DNA of 64,000 nucleotides from Leptospira sp. WS58.C1 (GCF_040833995.1 NZ_CP162137.1:186001-250000), one strand, 5' to 3'; positions 37,180-46,753 are shown, counted from the first letter of the stretch. Notes: generated from the letters alone by a model not told the origin. A program made the numbers and translations.

Positions 37180-37272
37180 TTATTTCTTTTTCGCAACTTT
37201 CTTCTTAGCAGCTTTTTTCTTTGCTACTTTTTTCTTAGCTGCTTTCTTGACTGCTTTCTTTTTTGCAACCAT
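37180..37272 (-). CDS. 30-residue histone-H1-like lysine/alanine protein
   Basis: The minus strand encodes 30 residues made only of Met, Val, Ala and Lys: MVAKKKAVKKAAKKK followed by more V/A-A-K-K-K units. A perfect GGAGG lies 6 nt before the ATG, and a terminator follows, so this is very probably a real gene. Such AAKKK repeats are typical of bacterial histone-H1-like tails that bind DNA or RNA without a fold. The gene is monocistronic with a leader rich in A and T. The function is inferred from composition. Confidence 0.8.
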   Translation of the reverse strand: MVAKKKAVKKAAKKKVAKKKAAKKKVAKKK

Positions 37273-37437
37273 TGACGTCCTCCATATATTAGAAACTTTA
37301 TTGCCCGTCATATAATATGAAGGATCAAGAAAGCTCTTGGATAGTGACATAATTAAGCAATTTACTTTTCATTGTAAAGTATTTTAATTAATTTTAGGAA
37401 AAAAATTTTAATAAGTTGATTTCACACTAAGTGATAC

Positions 37438-39798
37438 TTATTCGGAAACTTCTAGACAAACAAAAGAGATATCATCGCTAGGTTCTTTATAATTTCTAAA
37501 CTCTTCTAGCGTTTTTTTGATAAGGTCAGCTAATGATTGGGCGTCTTTATCGTGATTTAAGGATAATATTCTTAAAAGATTCTCTTCTCCGAAGATTTCT
37601 TCGTTATCATCAAACGTTTCCGTCACTCCGTCGGTGAACAAAACTAATTTATCTCCGGGATTCAAATGAATAGTTAAGATTCTATAATCGGTTGGTAGAA
37701 CACCTAATACTCTTTGAGTTTCGTTTCTAAGTTCGATTTTTCCATTCTTTCGAATACAAATCGGTGGAGTATGACCTGCATTCACGAAAGAGAATGCTCC
37801 ATCGCTAGCGTTATATATCCCTGCGATAGAAGTCATGAATTCACTTCCTCTATATCTCTCTATCAAGAACAAGTTAATCGCTCTAAAAATATCCGGAAGA
37901 GAGGAAGAATTGCCCAATTGACGGCGAATAATTCCTCTTACTGCAGAAACTAGATAACCTGACCCAAGTCCATGTCCTGAAACATCTCCTAAGAACAATA
38001 ACTGCTTTTTAGGAGAAAGTTTGAGAATATCTAGGTAATCACCTGAAATTCCGACTGCAGGAAGCGTAAAATAGCCCAATTCGACCGATTTTATCGTTTC
38101 TAACTCCGGTAAATGAAGAGTTTTATCCAAGACTGCCGCCATATTCAGGTCGCGAACGATCCTTTTCTTCTCCACTTCATCCACAAGTAGTGAATAGTTT
38201 CGGATGAGTAAGGATGCTAATCTTGTACATTCTTTTAAGAATCTTAGTTCTCCCAGAGTGAAATTCTTACGATTGATCTTCTCTCCAACCAAAAATACTG
38301 CGATAACCTCTTTCCCTTTTTCAAAATTGAATAAAGGATAGGCTAATTGGACTTCCATCTGGTTTAAAAATTTGAAAACGGATTCCCTTATACCTAATCC
38401 ATAAGCAAGGTGAGAAGTAATGGTAACTTCGGTATGATTTTCGAAATACGTCCAAATTTCGGATCCATAGGGAATTCGAATGAAGTTGATATTTCTTAGA
38501 TCGGTTCCGGAAAATTTATCCGCTGGGATGAGTATTTGGAGTTTTTTTACCTCTAACGCGTCTACAAGCCTGCGAATTAGATTATTGATGGTGGCTCTCA
38601 TAGAAATTGGAGCACCGATCATTACGGATAATTCTTCCAATGCGGTATGAAGTTTTGGATTATTCCTAAAACTCCAATAATCTATCCACTTATACAATTT
38701 GTTGTTCAGTGAACCTAAAAAGTAAGCGGATACAACTACGTAGAACAAATTCCATTCTCTTTGATGCTTTCCTAAAAATCCCGGGTTCCATCTTACAAAA
38801 AACTCCAGACCGAACAAATATCCGAAGGTTAAGATCAAGATGGAATAGATAGAAGTTAAGGATGAACTGAACGCAATCTGTACCGGAACCAATGAATATG
38901 TGTAAGTCCCGAATATGATCAGAACGGGGAATAATATCAGAGCCACTATCAGATACGGACGGATCATGAAAAAACTTTTTGTGGCTCCTAACTCGGCCAT
39001 TAAAAAAGGAACGATCGTAATTAAGAAAAATGCTAGTACTATGCTTAATTTTTTGGAAACTTCCTGAAAGTTCCCTTTATTCCTAAAAGTATGGAATACC
39101 AACTGCAAGATACAAATTCCAGAGGAAAATACGTTGAAGTAAATTCCGTTCACGGACAAGAATTGGAACAGATCCGGATTTTCCTTTTGGGAGAGTCCGA
39201 CAAATCCTGCGACCAAGGAAAAAATTACTTGGGGAGCGAACCATCTGGAAGGGATCTCTTTTCCTCTTAATCTAAAGGAAACATCTAAGATCAAAAATCC
39301 GGTAAAGTATAAGAAGAAAAAGAACGGAAAAAGAAAATCATGGAACGCTAATAAGAAAAAGTTAAATAAGAATAAGGAGGATAGGGATCCGAATAACAAG
39401 AAAATATATAAGTCTCTGGTATAAAAGAAAAACCAGATCGCCACTAAAAAGTATAATAAAGATAAAAATATATCGGGTAAAAAGTCCTTCAGCACTTCGA
39501 AGGAGGACCTCATATCTAAGGAAAGGCTTTTGACCATACTTCCTTCTTTCGCAAAAAAATGGAACGAGTGTCCGGATAATCCGTAATCCTTTCCGAGTTT
39601 TCGAACGATCTCGTATTCGATCAGGTCTATTCTCATCCCGACTAGATCCGTATGAGATCCACTCGAAACCGCGATCTTTCCGTTCGGATAAAAATAAAAA
39701 GGAAGTCTTGCTTCTTTTGAATACGAGTTCAATAATCCTGAAAACAGGATCAAGCTGAATAGGATCACGGAAAGAAATACGATTAGAATATTTCTCAC
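37438..39798 (-). CDS. Membrane PP2C (SpoIIE-type) serine phosphatase
   Basis: This 786-residue protein has an N-terminal signal or anchor, an extracytoplasmic segment (about 25-105), seven or so transmembrane helices (about 110-350), a GAF-like middle region (about 390-540) and a C-terminal SpoIIE/RsbU PP2C domain (about 560-785). The metal-binding residues are intact: GISGDYLDI, FLGDVSGHGLGSGYLV, LFTDGVTE and DDISFVCL. It should dephosphorylate a serine-phosphorylated regulator, such as an anti-anti-sigma factor, in response to an envelope signal. It overlaps the upstream membrane gene by 4 bp. Confidence 0.9.
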   Translation of the reverse strand: MRNILIVFLSVILFSLILFSGLLNSYSKEARLPFYFYPNGKIAVSSGSHTDLVGMRIDLIEYEIVRKLGKDYGLSGHSFHFFAKEGSMVKSLSLDMRSSFEVLKDFLPDIFLSLLYFLVAIWFFFYTRDLYIFLLFGSLSSLFLFNFFLLAFHDFLFPFFFFLYFTGFLILDVSFRLRGKEIPSRWFAPQVIFSLVAGFVGLSQKENPDLFQFLSVNGIYFNVFSSGICILQLVFHTFRNKGNFQEVSKKLSIVLAFFLITIVPFLMAELGATKSFFMIRPYLIVALILFPVLIIFGTYTYSLVPVQIAFSSSLTSIYSILILTFGYLFGLEFFVRWNPGFLGKHQREWNLFYVVVSAYFLGSLNNKLYKWIDYWSFRNNPKLHTALEELSVMIGAPISMRATINNLIRRLVDALEVKKLQILIPADKFSGTDLRNINFIRIPYGSEIWTYFENHTEVTITSHLAYGLGIRESVFKFLNQMEVQLAYPLFNFEKGKEVIAVFLVGEKINRKNFTLGELRFLKECTRLASLLIRNYSLLVDEVEKKRIVRDLNMAAVLDKTLHLPELETIKSVELGYFTLPAVGISGDYLDILKLSPKKQLLFLGDVSGHGLGSGYLVSAVRGIIRRQLGNSSSLPDIFRAINLFLIERYRGSEFMTSIAGIYNASDGAFSFVNAGHTPPICIRKNGKIELRNETQRVLGVLPTDYRILTIHLNPGDKLVLFTDGVTETFDDNEEIFGEENLLRILSLNHDKDAQSLADLIKKTLEEFRNYKEPSDDISFVCLEVSE

Positions 39799-41045
39799 GG
39801 TTGTATCCCCAAGTGTTGGAAAGAAATAATATTACGATCATTCCAAGTTAAAAAGAGCGCATCTTTTCCGGGAGTTTCTATATTCTCCCATCCGATGGAT
39901 GCCAAGTTTCGATCAGGTTTGGAGGCATCGAACAATTTAAATTTTTTACCCACGAATCTAAGGGAGATCTTACCGGTTTCCTTTGCGACCATTCCTACCG
40001 CGAGATCGTACCTTTCAGTCCATGAGATCTCTTTTAAGTTGTCTTCAACTAAGGATTTGATCTGAAGAATGTTCTTTAATTCTCCGTTTAATCTGGAAGA
40101 ATATAAGGTTCCCAATATATAGCAAAGTGCTAAAACGGAAACGGCGTTGGTTACACTTAGGCGCAAGAATACGAAATAAAAATCACCCGAAGGGCTTTGA
40201 AAAAACTCTAAAAGTTCTCCAGGTTCTCTGGATAATAGATCTATTTTGATATCTCCCACCATAGGCGGTTCGGGAGATTCCAAAAACTTACGGATCTTAC
40301 CCGCATTCTCCAATTCTTTTCTGTATTTTTTATTTTCTGCGATCTGCGAAGATAGGATCTGATTATGGACCGCTAATGCACATTTTCCCGCCAAAAAACC
40401 GAGTTCATGTCGTACATTGTCTTTTGGAATATTAGAAACGGCTAAAAAGCCGAAAAGTTTTTCTCGGAATACGAAAGGCAGAATGAAATTCGCTCTTAAA
40501 CTTACAAAGTCTTCGTTGATAATTTTATTTTGGTCCGGTTCTCCGATCATGGCTCCGGATCTTTTGTTCAGGATATAAGTAAGAAGGGCCGCTCTAGGAT
40601 TGATTCCTTCGAGAGTATTTACCTTTCTTTGTTTTTTGTGCGCATAAGTATATAATTCGTAATGGACTAAATCGTTCTTTAAAATAGCTAATTTTCCAAA
40701 ATTACTATTGGTCAATCTTACTAGTTCGGGAAATACGTTTTTAATCAGTCCTTCCGAATCAAATCTTCTGTGAGCTAATCTGGAAGAACCCGGATCGTCG
40801 CTTAAATATTCTGAAACGAATGTGGACTTTAAGAAACCTGAAATTTTTTCTTGGATAGGTAGTATCGCGAAAACGCCGAATACCAAACAGGTTAGGACTG
40901 CGATCTCGCTTACGTATTCAATTTCTTTAGGAAGAAGATAAATGCTGAGTTCATACAAACCTAGGATTACGAATACGGAAAGTAATCGTACGGTTACAGT
41001 GATAACCGAAGAGATAAGTCGTAGATCGGAAAAATAGGTCTTCAC
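39795..41045 (-). CDS. Membrane protein with degenerate PP2C-like domain
   Basis: This 416-residue protein has two N-terminal transmembrane helices (about 12-32 and 42-62), a GAF-like domain (about 85-235) and a C-terminal region of about 170 residues that follows the order of a SpoIIE domain: a start like IKIDLLSREPGELLEFFQSPSGDFYFVFLRLS. The metal-binding Asp residues of GGDxxD and GDVSGHG are absent. It probably lacks phosphatase activity and may be a regulatory partner of the active enzyme encoded directly after it, which it overlaps by 4 bp. The domain call is pattern-based. Confidence 0.7.
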   Translation of the reverse strand: MKTYFSDLRLISSVITVTVRLLSVFVILGLYELSIYLLPKEIEYVSEIAVLTCLVFGVFAILPIQEKISGFLKSTFVSEYLSDDPGSSRLAHRRFDSEGLIKNVFPELVRLTNSNFGKLAILKNDLVHYELYTYAHKKQRKVNTLEGINPRAALLTYILNKRSGAMIGEPDQNKIINEDFVSLRANFILPFVFREKLFGFLAVSNIPKDNVRHELGFLAGKCALAVHNQILSSQIAENKKYRKELENAGKIRKFLESPEPPMVGDIKIDLLSREPGELLEFFQSPSGDFYFVFLRLSVTNAVSVLALCYILGTLYSSRLNGELKNILQIKSLVEDNLKEISWTERYDLAVGMVAKETGKISLRFVGKKFKLFDASKPDRNLASIGWENIETPGKDALFLTWNDRNIISFQHLGIQP

Positions 41046-41076
41046 GTTTCAGGGATTCGATACGGATTCGACAAAC

Positions 41077-42228
41077 TTAGGTTGTGTAGTATGCGTTTTC
41101 CTTCACGTAACCCTCGGTCAGGTCGCATCCCCAGAACACCATCTCTTTGTTTCCGGTATTCAATATCACATCGACAAAGATCTCGGAATTCTTTTTTAGA
41201 TAGTCCGATAATTTTTTGAGAGTTTCCGAGTCTGCACCCTTGACCGGAAGTCCTCCGAAATAAATTTCCAAAGAGTCGAAAGGGATAGGTTCGTCAAAAA
41301 CTTTTCCGACCGCCATAACCATTCTTCCCCAATTCGGATCTCCACCGTAAATTGCGGTCTTGATCAAGGGAGAATTCAGGATGGATTTTCCGATCTTTCT
41401 GGCTTGGGACTCATCTTTGGATTTTTTGATACGGACTTCTATCAATTTGGTAGCACCTTCTCCATCTCTTGCCACTTCTTTGGCAAGGTCGGTACATATT
41501 TCCAAAAGCGCTGATCTGAATTCTTTAGCGTCCACTTGGCCTGCAAGACCATTGCTAAGTAAAGCGACAGTATCGGATGTAGAAGTATCGGAATCGATCG
41601 TGATACAGTTAAAACTTAGATCCACACAATCTTTCAGGATCGGATAAACATCACCTTCGATCTGCGCGTCTGTGAGAATATAAGAAAGCATAGTCGCCAT
41701 ATTCGGCTCAATCATTCCCGCCCCTTTTGCCATACCGAAAATCACTGCTTCTCCGTTAGAAGATTTGATCTTTCTTACGGAAATTTTTCTGCGAGTATCA
41801 GTGGTCATGATGGCTTCAGCTACTTCTTCCAGATTACCCGGTTTTAAATTCGATTTTGCTTGGACACATGCCGGAAGAATAACCTGCATTGGAAGCGGAA
41901 CTCCAATCACTCCTGTGGAAGAAGGTAGTACGGAAGTTTCGGCGATACCGAGAGACTTTGCGATCTCGGAACAGATCTGTCTGGAGTTGGAGATCCCTTT
42001 TTCTCCGGTTGCAACATTCGAGTTTTTAGAATTGATGACTACAGCTTGTAGAATTCCGTCTCGGATATGCTCTCTACCTACGATGACTGGAGCGCCCGGA
42101 AAATTATTTTTAGTAAATACCGCAGCTGCCTTGCAGGGTGTTTCGGAATAGATCACTCCGAAATCTTTCGTCTTGTCCTTAATACCTATATTTGTACCGA
42201 ATGAAAAAAAACCCTTGGGATAATCCAT
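41077..42228 (-). CDS. argJ: Bifunctional ornithine acetyltransferase / N-acetylglutamate synthase
   Basis: ArgJ moves the acetyl group from N-acetylornithine to glutamate in arginine synthesis and, in the bifunctional form, also uses acetyl-CoA. The 383-residue protein has the self-cleavage site KGAGMIEPNMATML, where Thr179 becomes the N-terminal nucleophile of the beta chain. The oxyanion residues in SSTGVIG and the C-terminal segment GCDLTEGYVKENAYYTT fit the family. No other arg gene is adjacent. Confidence 0.95.
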   Translation of the reverse strand: MDYPKGFFSFGTNIGIKDKTKDFGVIYSETPCKAAAVFTKNNFPGAPVIVGREHIRDGILQAVVINSKNSNVATGEKGISNSRQICSEIAKSLGIAETSVLPSSTGVIGVPLPMQVILPACVQAKSNLKPGNLEEVAEAIMTTDTRRKISVRKIKSSNGEAVIFGMAKGAGMIEPNMATMLSYILTDAQIEGDVYPILKDCVDLSFNCITIDSDTSTSDTVALLSNGLAGQVDAKEFRSALLEICTDLAKEVARDGEGATKLIEVRIKKSKDESQARKIGKSILNSPLIKTAIYGGDPNWGRMVMAVGKVFDEPIPFDSLEIYFGGLPVKGADSETLKKLSDYLKKNSEIFVDVILNTGNKEMVFWGCDLTEGYVKENAYYTT

Positions 42229-42357
42229 GTTCTAACCTCGACCGATGGTCCGGGATCTCGGCAATGCGAATTGCAGTACCGATTTTTATATATAGAATCT
42301 CTATAATCGCTTTGGGGCTGTTTTAGGAAAAGCGTATTACGAGCTAAAGCACGGATT

Positions 42358-43749
42358 TCAAACTTCGGAAATTTCGGAATACACTAACGGAAGAGTTACG
42401 GAGAAGATTGTCCCACCTTCCGGGTTATCGAAAACTTTGACAGAACCGTGATGTAATCTAACAATATGTTTCACGATAGAAAGTCCGAGGCCTGTTCCGC
42501 CTTCTTTTCTGGATCTGTTCTTATCCACTCGGAAGAATCTTTCAAAAATCCTTTCCTTATCCTCGTCCTTGATCCCGATCCCCTGGTCGATTACCTGGAA
42601 ATTCACCGAGTCAGGTTCCACCTTTGTGATCTTCAGAGTGATTGTTTTATCATCCGGAGAATACGAAGACGCATTCGAGATCAAATTTAAGAGCATATGC
42701 TCCAAGAGAACCCAGTCAGCAGAGATTGTTAGAGAGGAAGGCATTTCCACTACGAGCTTTTGCCCTTTGGGAGAAATGACGCCGTCCACAGTGAAGGAAA
42801 GATTTTCTACCAGTGATTTTAAGGTAAATTCCTCAGGTTGTGCGATCGCACTTTGATTTTCGATCCTAGTGATCGTAAGCATGTCTTCTACGATCCGAAC
42901 CATTCTGTCCGTGTTGCGAGAGATCGCATCTAAAAATCTTTTTTCGTGACTTTCTTCTAAAAGTTTTAAACGGCCGAGTAATGTTTCCGTATAACCTTTG
43001 ATGGAAGTGATGGGAGTTTTTAATTCATGAGAAGCGTTCTGTACGAACTGTTCCCGTATTAAGTAAGATTGTTTTTCTTCCGTGATGTTCCGTATGACTC
43101 CTATGAACATCAGGATATTTCCGTTCGTTCTAAGAGGATACATTTTGATCGCGTAAAAATTTTGACTAAGATCCAGTTCCGTTTTAGGTTCTCCCTTTCC
43201 GGAGAGATTCTTTTTAATAAAGTCCAGTAGTCTTGGATCTTTGACCGCGTCTTCTACCTTTCGGGAACCCGAATTAGGTTCTATCAAAGAACCGGGAATA
43301 CTTCTGTTTTGAAAAACGATCGAACCTTCCAGATCTACGGAGAAAACACCTTCTTTCAAATTTTGTAATACTGAGTCGAACTTTTCCTTTTCGATAGTAA
43401 GGTCAACGAATTGGTGTTTTAAACGTCCTGACATCAGATTGATGGAGACTGCAAGATCCGCTAACTCTTGGATATCCGGAAGACTCAACTCGGAGCCGAA
43501 ATCTCCTGCGTTGATCTCTCCCGTTTTCATTTCGATCTGGTTGAGCGTTTGAGTTACACTTCTTGCAATGGAGAAGGACATGTAAAAAGTCCCGAACATG
43601 GCTAATAGTATATAAGCGGAGAATAAAAGTATTTTTAAGTCAGGATGGATTAGATCCTCTAAAAAAAGGACAATCCCCGCGACAGCCATGAGGAAAACAA
43701 GTAGAAGCCAGTTACTTAAGAGTAGTTTAGAAAATAAGCTACGCCTCAT
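42358..43749 (-). CDS. PhoR-like sensor histidine kinase
   Basis: This 463-residue kinase has two N-terminal membrane helices (about 8-30 and 38-60) with almost no periplasmic loop, a HAMP domain (about 61-113), a PAS domain (about 120-230), the phosphorylated His241 in ASHELKTPITSIKG, and an ATPase domain with the N, G1 (DQGIGI), F and G2 (GGTGLGLSIVKHI) boxes. The PhoR-like architecture senses through partners and not directly outside the membrane. It overlaps the response-regulator gene by 11 bp. Confidence 0.92.
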   Translation of the reverse strand: MRRSLFSKLLLSNWLLLVFLMAVAGIVLFLEDLIHPDLKILLFSAYILLAMFGTFYMSFSIARSVTQTLNQIEMKTGEINAGDFGSELSLPDIQELADLAVSINLMSGRLKHQFVDLTIEKEKFDSVLQNLKEGVFSVDLEGSIVFQNRSIPGSLIEPNSGSRKVEDAVKDPRLLDFIKKNLSGKGEPKTELDLSQNFYAIKMYPLRTNGNILMFIGVIRNITEEKQSYLIREQFVQNASHELKTPITSIKGYTETLLGRLKLLEESHEKRFLDAISRNTDRMVRIVEDMLTITRIENQSAIAQPEEFTLKSLVENLSFTVDGVISPKGQKLVVEMPSSLTISADWVLLEHMLLNLISNASSYSPDDKTITLKITKVEPDSVNFQVIDQGIGIKDEDKERIFERFFRVDKNRSRKEGGTGLGLSIVKHIVRLHHGSVKVFDNPEGGTIFSVTLPLVYSEISEV

Positions 43750-44533
43750 TGAATCTGTAACCGATCCCGCGGATGGTTTCCAACCTCTCCTTCTCTTCTC
43801 CTAGTTTGTCCCGGAGTCTTTTGATATTAACATCCACGGCTCGATCCGTCACGTAAATATCCTTTCCCCAAACCTTATCTAAAAGTTTATCTCTGGTAAA
43901 GGCGACACCTGTGTTGGTCATAAACAGATAGAGTATCTTGTACTCGATCAATGTAAGATCGATTTCTTCGTTGTTGATGAATACTTTATGAGCTTTAGGA
44001 TTTAGGAAAATTTTACCGACCGTAATGTTTCCTTCTTGGTCTTGCTCGTCTTCTCCTTCTCCGGATCTTCTCAATACGGAACGGACTCTTGCTATAAGTT
44101 CTCTAGTGGAGAACGGTTTTCTAACATAGTCGTCCGCACCGAGTTCCAGTCCTAAAACGGCATCGGTCTCTCCTGATTTTGCGGTAACCATGATGATCGG
44201 CAGAGAATATTTTTCTTTGATCCTTTTACAAAGATCCATTCCACCGATACCGGGGAGCATTAGATCCAATACTACCAAATCAGGCAGATTTTTTTCGATC
44301 CTTGGAAGCACCTCTAAACCGTTTTGGCAGGTGTCCACTTGGTAACCGTTTTCTTCTAAATGAAATTTGATCAGTTCTGCAATATCCTCTTCGTCATCTA
44401 CTACGAGGATTTTTTGGCCTGGGCTGCCGGAAGCATTTTTCATAAATTCGCTGAAGCTCTTTCTCCTACGCCTCGGAGGATTTTTATCGTTAGTCGTCGG
44501 GGTGGAGGATCCTTGGATTTGGATAGGTTCCAT
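43739..44533 (-). CDS. PhoB/OmpR-family response regulator
   Basis: This 264-residue regulator has a receiver domain (KILVVDDEEDIAE; phospho-acceptor Asp90 in VVLDLMLPG; Lys in VRKPF) and a C-terminal winged helix (TLIEYKILYLFM; DRAVDVNIKRLRDKLG). An N-terminal extension of about 40 residues precedes the receiver. Translation may instead begin at Met31 (44443). Three TTACA repeats spaced by 11 bp lie just upstream, as expected for a Pho-type box, so the pair is probably self-regulated. The likely signal is phosphate; that is inference. Confidence 0.92.
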   Translation of the reverse strand: MEPIQIQGSSTPTTNDKNPPRRRRKSFSEFMKNASGSPGQKILVVDDEEDIAELIKFHLEENGYQVDTCQNGLEVLPRIEKNLPDLVVLDLMLPGIGGMDLCKRIKEKYSLPIIMVTAKSGETDAVLGLELGADDYVRKPFSTRELIARVRSVLRRSGEGEDEQDQEGNITVGKIFLNPKAHKVFINNEEIDLTLIEYKILYLFMTNTGVAFTRDKLLDKVWGKDIYVTDRAVDVNIKRLRDKLGEEKERLETIRGIGYRFNEA

Positions 44534-44556
44534 CCCATTAGATTGTCAGAAAACCG

Positions 44557-44583
44557 TTACAAAAGGTTTACACAAACATTACA
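44557..44583. promoter_or_regulatory. Pho-box-like triple direct repeat
   Basis: TTACA occurs at 44557, 44568 and 44579, spaced by exactly 11 bp, as GTTACA-n5-TTTACA-n5-ATTACA. Box size and 11-bp phase match the sites bound by tandem PhoB/PhoP dimers; the hexamers resemble the Bacillus PhoP consensus TT(A/C/T)ACA. The repeats lie 24-50 bp before the response-regulator start. Confidence 0.6.
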
Positions 44584-44683
44584 ATCGCCGGAAAAAGAAT
44601 ATTCCGCGCTTAATCTTATGACAACCAGTAAACAAAAAGGAATATGTTCCTTTTCCGAGCTATACTTTAGACAGGATTTTCGT

Positions 44684-45097
44684 TCAGTCTTTATCCTGAA
44701 TCATTTCATTTAACTCGTTGATCAGCTTTCTTTGACGGAAGAGGACATAAATAACAAATCCGGAAAATAAACCCAGGCCCAAAACATAGACCCAGAGAAG
44801 TCCTTTCAGTCTACTTTGTTCTTCTTCGATTGCTTTGATCGTAGTTAGGTGTTCGACTAAGAAAAAATAATTATCGGATTGGGCCCAGGATTTTCTGGCT
44901 TCTTCCCTGATCTGGGTGATCAGAACATCTGCTTCTTGTTTGCTCATGTTTTGAATGAGCGGAAAGACGGAGTCTAATTTCATTTCTAAGAATTCTTTTG
45001 CAGTGAGTTTGGTCTCCGGCAGATTTTCTTGCGCGGAGATTTGGCTTCCTAAGGTAAGCAGTAAAGAAAGAATGATCCCAAAATTGAAATATTTCAT
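44684..45097 (-). CDS. Exported membrane protein, last gene of the ECF operon
   Basis: From the ATG at 45097 the protein has about 137 residues: a signal peptide (FGIILSLLLTLGSQISA), a periplasmic helical region of about 75 residues, one transmembrane helix (LLWVYVLGLGLFSGFVIYVLF) and a short charged end. The ATG overlaps the stop of the upstream gene by 4 bp (ATGA), so the longer start at 45124 is less likely. No family is recognised. By position it may help to transmit an envelope signal to the sigma factor. Confidence 0.75.
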   Translation of the reverse strand: MKYFNFGIILSLLLTLGSQISAQENLPETKLTAKEFLEMKLDSVFPLIQNMSKQEADVLITQIREEARKSWAQSDNYFFLVEHLTTIKAIEEEQSRLKGLLWVYVLGLGLFSGFVIYVLFRQRKLINELNEMIQDKD

Positions 45098-45442
45098 TCG
45101 TCGAATCCTAACTTGTTTTTCCATTCCTTGGTATAAGGACTCTTATTTTGCACAAGATAAATCCCTATTAGGACCGCAAAAAGCAGGAACAAAAAGCCGC
45201 TAGTCGCTAAAATCGCATGTAAAAGTCCCGTTTGGAAGAGAAAATTCCAATCCGTAAACAGAAGAGCGGTAAGAGGAGAAAACGCCAAGATCAAAATTGT
45301 GATCAGAATGAGCCGGATATGCTTCAGATGGATCAAATGAAGCATTACTTTTTTCTTAAGCATGGGTGGTACATCATCGTTCACCCTGCCTTCCGGAGGT
45401 TTAACAAAAAAATCCAATTGTTCCCGCAACTCGTCGGGAAGT

Positions 45443-45462
<20 letters not shown>
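45094..45462 (-). CDS. Membrane protein, candidate anti-sigma factor
   Basis: This 122-residue protein has a cytoplasmic N-terminal half (about 45 residues, beginning MSTEKDKLPDELREQL) and two transmembrane helices (about 48-70 and 80-102). It overlaps the sigma-factor gene by 20 bp. The layout fits an anti-sigma factor without the zinc motif. The assignment rests on position and topology. Confidence 0.7.
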
Positions 45463-46030
<568 letters not shown>

Positions 46031-46066
46031 GGGATTAATAATAAACCTAATCCGGGAATGACCGAT

Positions 46067-46459
46067 TCACTTTCTAGGAGACCATTTATAATAACATAGA
46101 AGACCTAAGCCCGTCCCGAGAGGGACTAATCCCCCGAGCATCGCTAAAGATTTTCCTAATACTAAAATGAAAGTAACGGATAACGCTACTCCGACAAATG
46201 TGAGGATTAGACCTAAGAAGAAAGAATAAAGACGCAGATCGAACTTTTCTTTTTGATAAAGACCTGCTTTGATGATCGCCATTCTTTGACGATACCACCA
46301 AAAGAATAGGAAGAATAATAATAACCATCCGAAGATGATCCCCACGATCGGAATACTGTACAGGATCGCTTTGTATTCTCCACCCAAGTGACTTGCTTGG
46401 ATGGCAATCCTGATTTCTTCTAAACTACGAAAGAGGGCTTCCTTTTCTTCCGGTGTCAT
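46067..46459 (-). CDS. Small membrane protein, second gene of the ECF operon
   Basis: This 130-residue protein has three transmembrane helices (about 32-52, 72-97 and 102-122) and a short acidic N-terminus (MTPEEKEALFRSLEEIRIA). It overlaps the preceding 58-residue gene by 4 bp (ATGA). No family is recognised. It precedes the sigma gene, so it may be a sensor or a target of the system. Confidence 0.75.
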   Translation of the reverse strand: MTPEEKEALFRSLEEIRIAIQASHLGGEYKAILYSIPIVGIIFGWLLLFFLFFWWYRQRMAIIKAGLYQKEKFDLRLYSFFLGLILTFVGVALSVTFILVLGKSLAMLGGLVPLGTGLGLLCYYKWSPRK

Positions 46460-46632
46460 CTGCTAAGAACCGCCACCTTCAATGAAGAAGTTTCTCCCTT
46501 CTTGAAGTAAGGGATTTTTTGTTCAATGCCAGGTCGGCCTGCAAGAGACTCGTACCAGTCCTCTTCTTTCCAGCTTTCTTTTAGATAACTTGTGCGGATG
46601 TCGGAATTAAAAAGATCCTTAAATTTGCTCAT
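46456..46632 (-). CDS. 58-residue protein, first gene of the ECF operon
   Basis: The minus strand encodes 58 residues from the ATG at 46632, beginning MSKFKDLFNSDIRTSYLKES and ending KVAVLSR. GGAGA stands 7 nt before the start, and the stop overlaps the next start by 4 bp (ATGA), so it is clearly part of the operon. The protein is soluble and charged, with no Cys and no membrane helix. I know of no family. Its place ahead of a membrane protein and an ECF sigma gene suggests a regulatory role. Confidence 0.78.
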   Translation of the reverse strand: MSKFKDLFNSDIRTSYLKESWKEEDWYESLAGRPGIEQKIPYFKKGETSSLKVAVLSR

Positions 46633-46661
46633 TGGAATTCTCCTATGTAAAATGCCTTTTG

Positions 46662-46679
46662 AAGTTCGAATACGAACTT
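46662..46679. promoter_or_regulatory. Operator-like palindrome before the ECF operon
   Basis: AAGTTCG (46662-46668) and CGAACTT (46673-46679) are exact inverted repeats around AATA, about 30 bp upstream of the start codon. Position and form suit a repressor site or part of the operon promoter. Confidence 0.5.
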
Positions 46680-46727
46680 TAAAACTCCCGGTAAAAGGAT
46701 TTTAAATTATGTCGTATATAATTTCGG

Positions 46728-46753
46728 TCCACTTTTGGGATCCCTAAAGTGGA
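46728..46753. repeat. 26-bp palindrome between operons
   Basis: TCCACTTT-T-GGGATCCC-T-AAAGTGGA is symmetric except for the two inner T residues. It lies in the 240-bp gap between the Nudix gene and the ECF operon, both on the minus strand. It could end transcription from the Nudix gene, although only a weak U-tract follows on that strand, or bind a protein. Confidence 0.6.
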
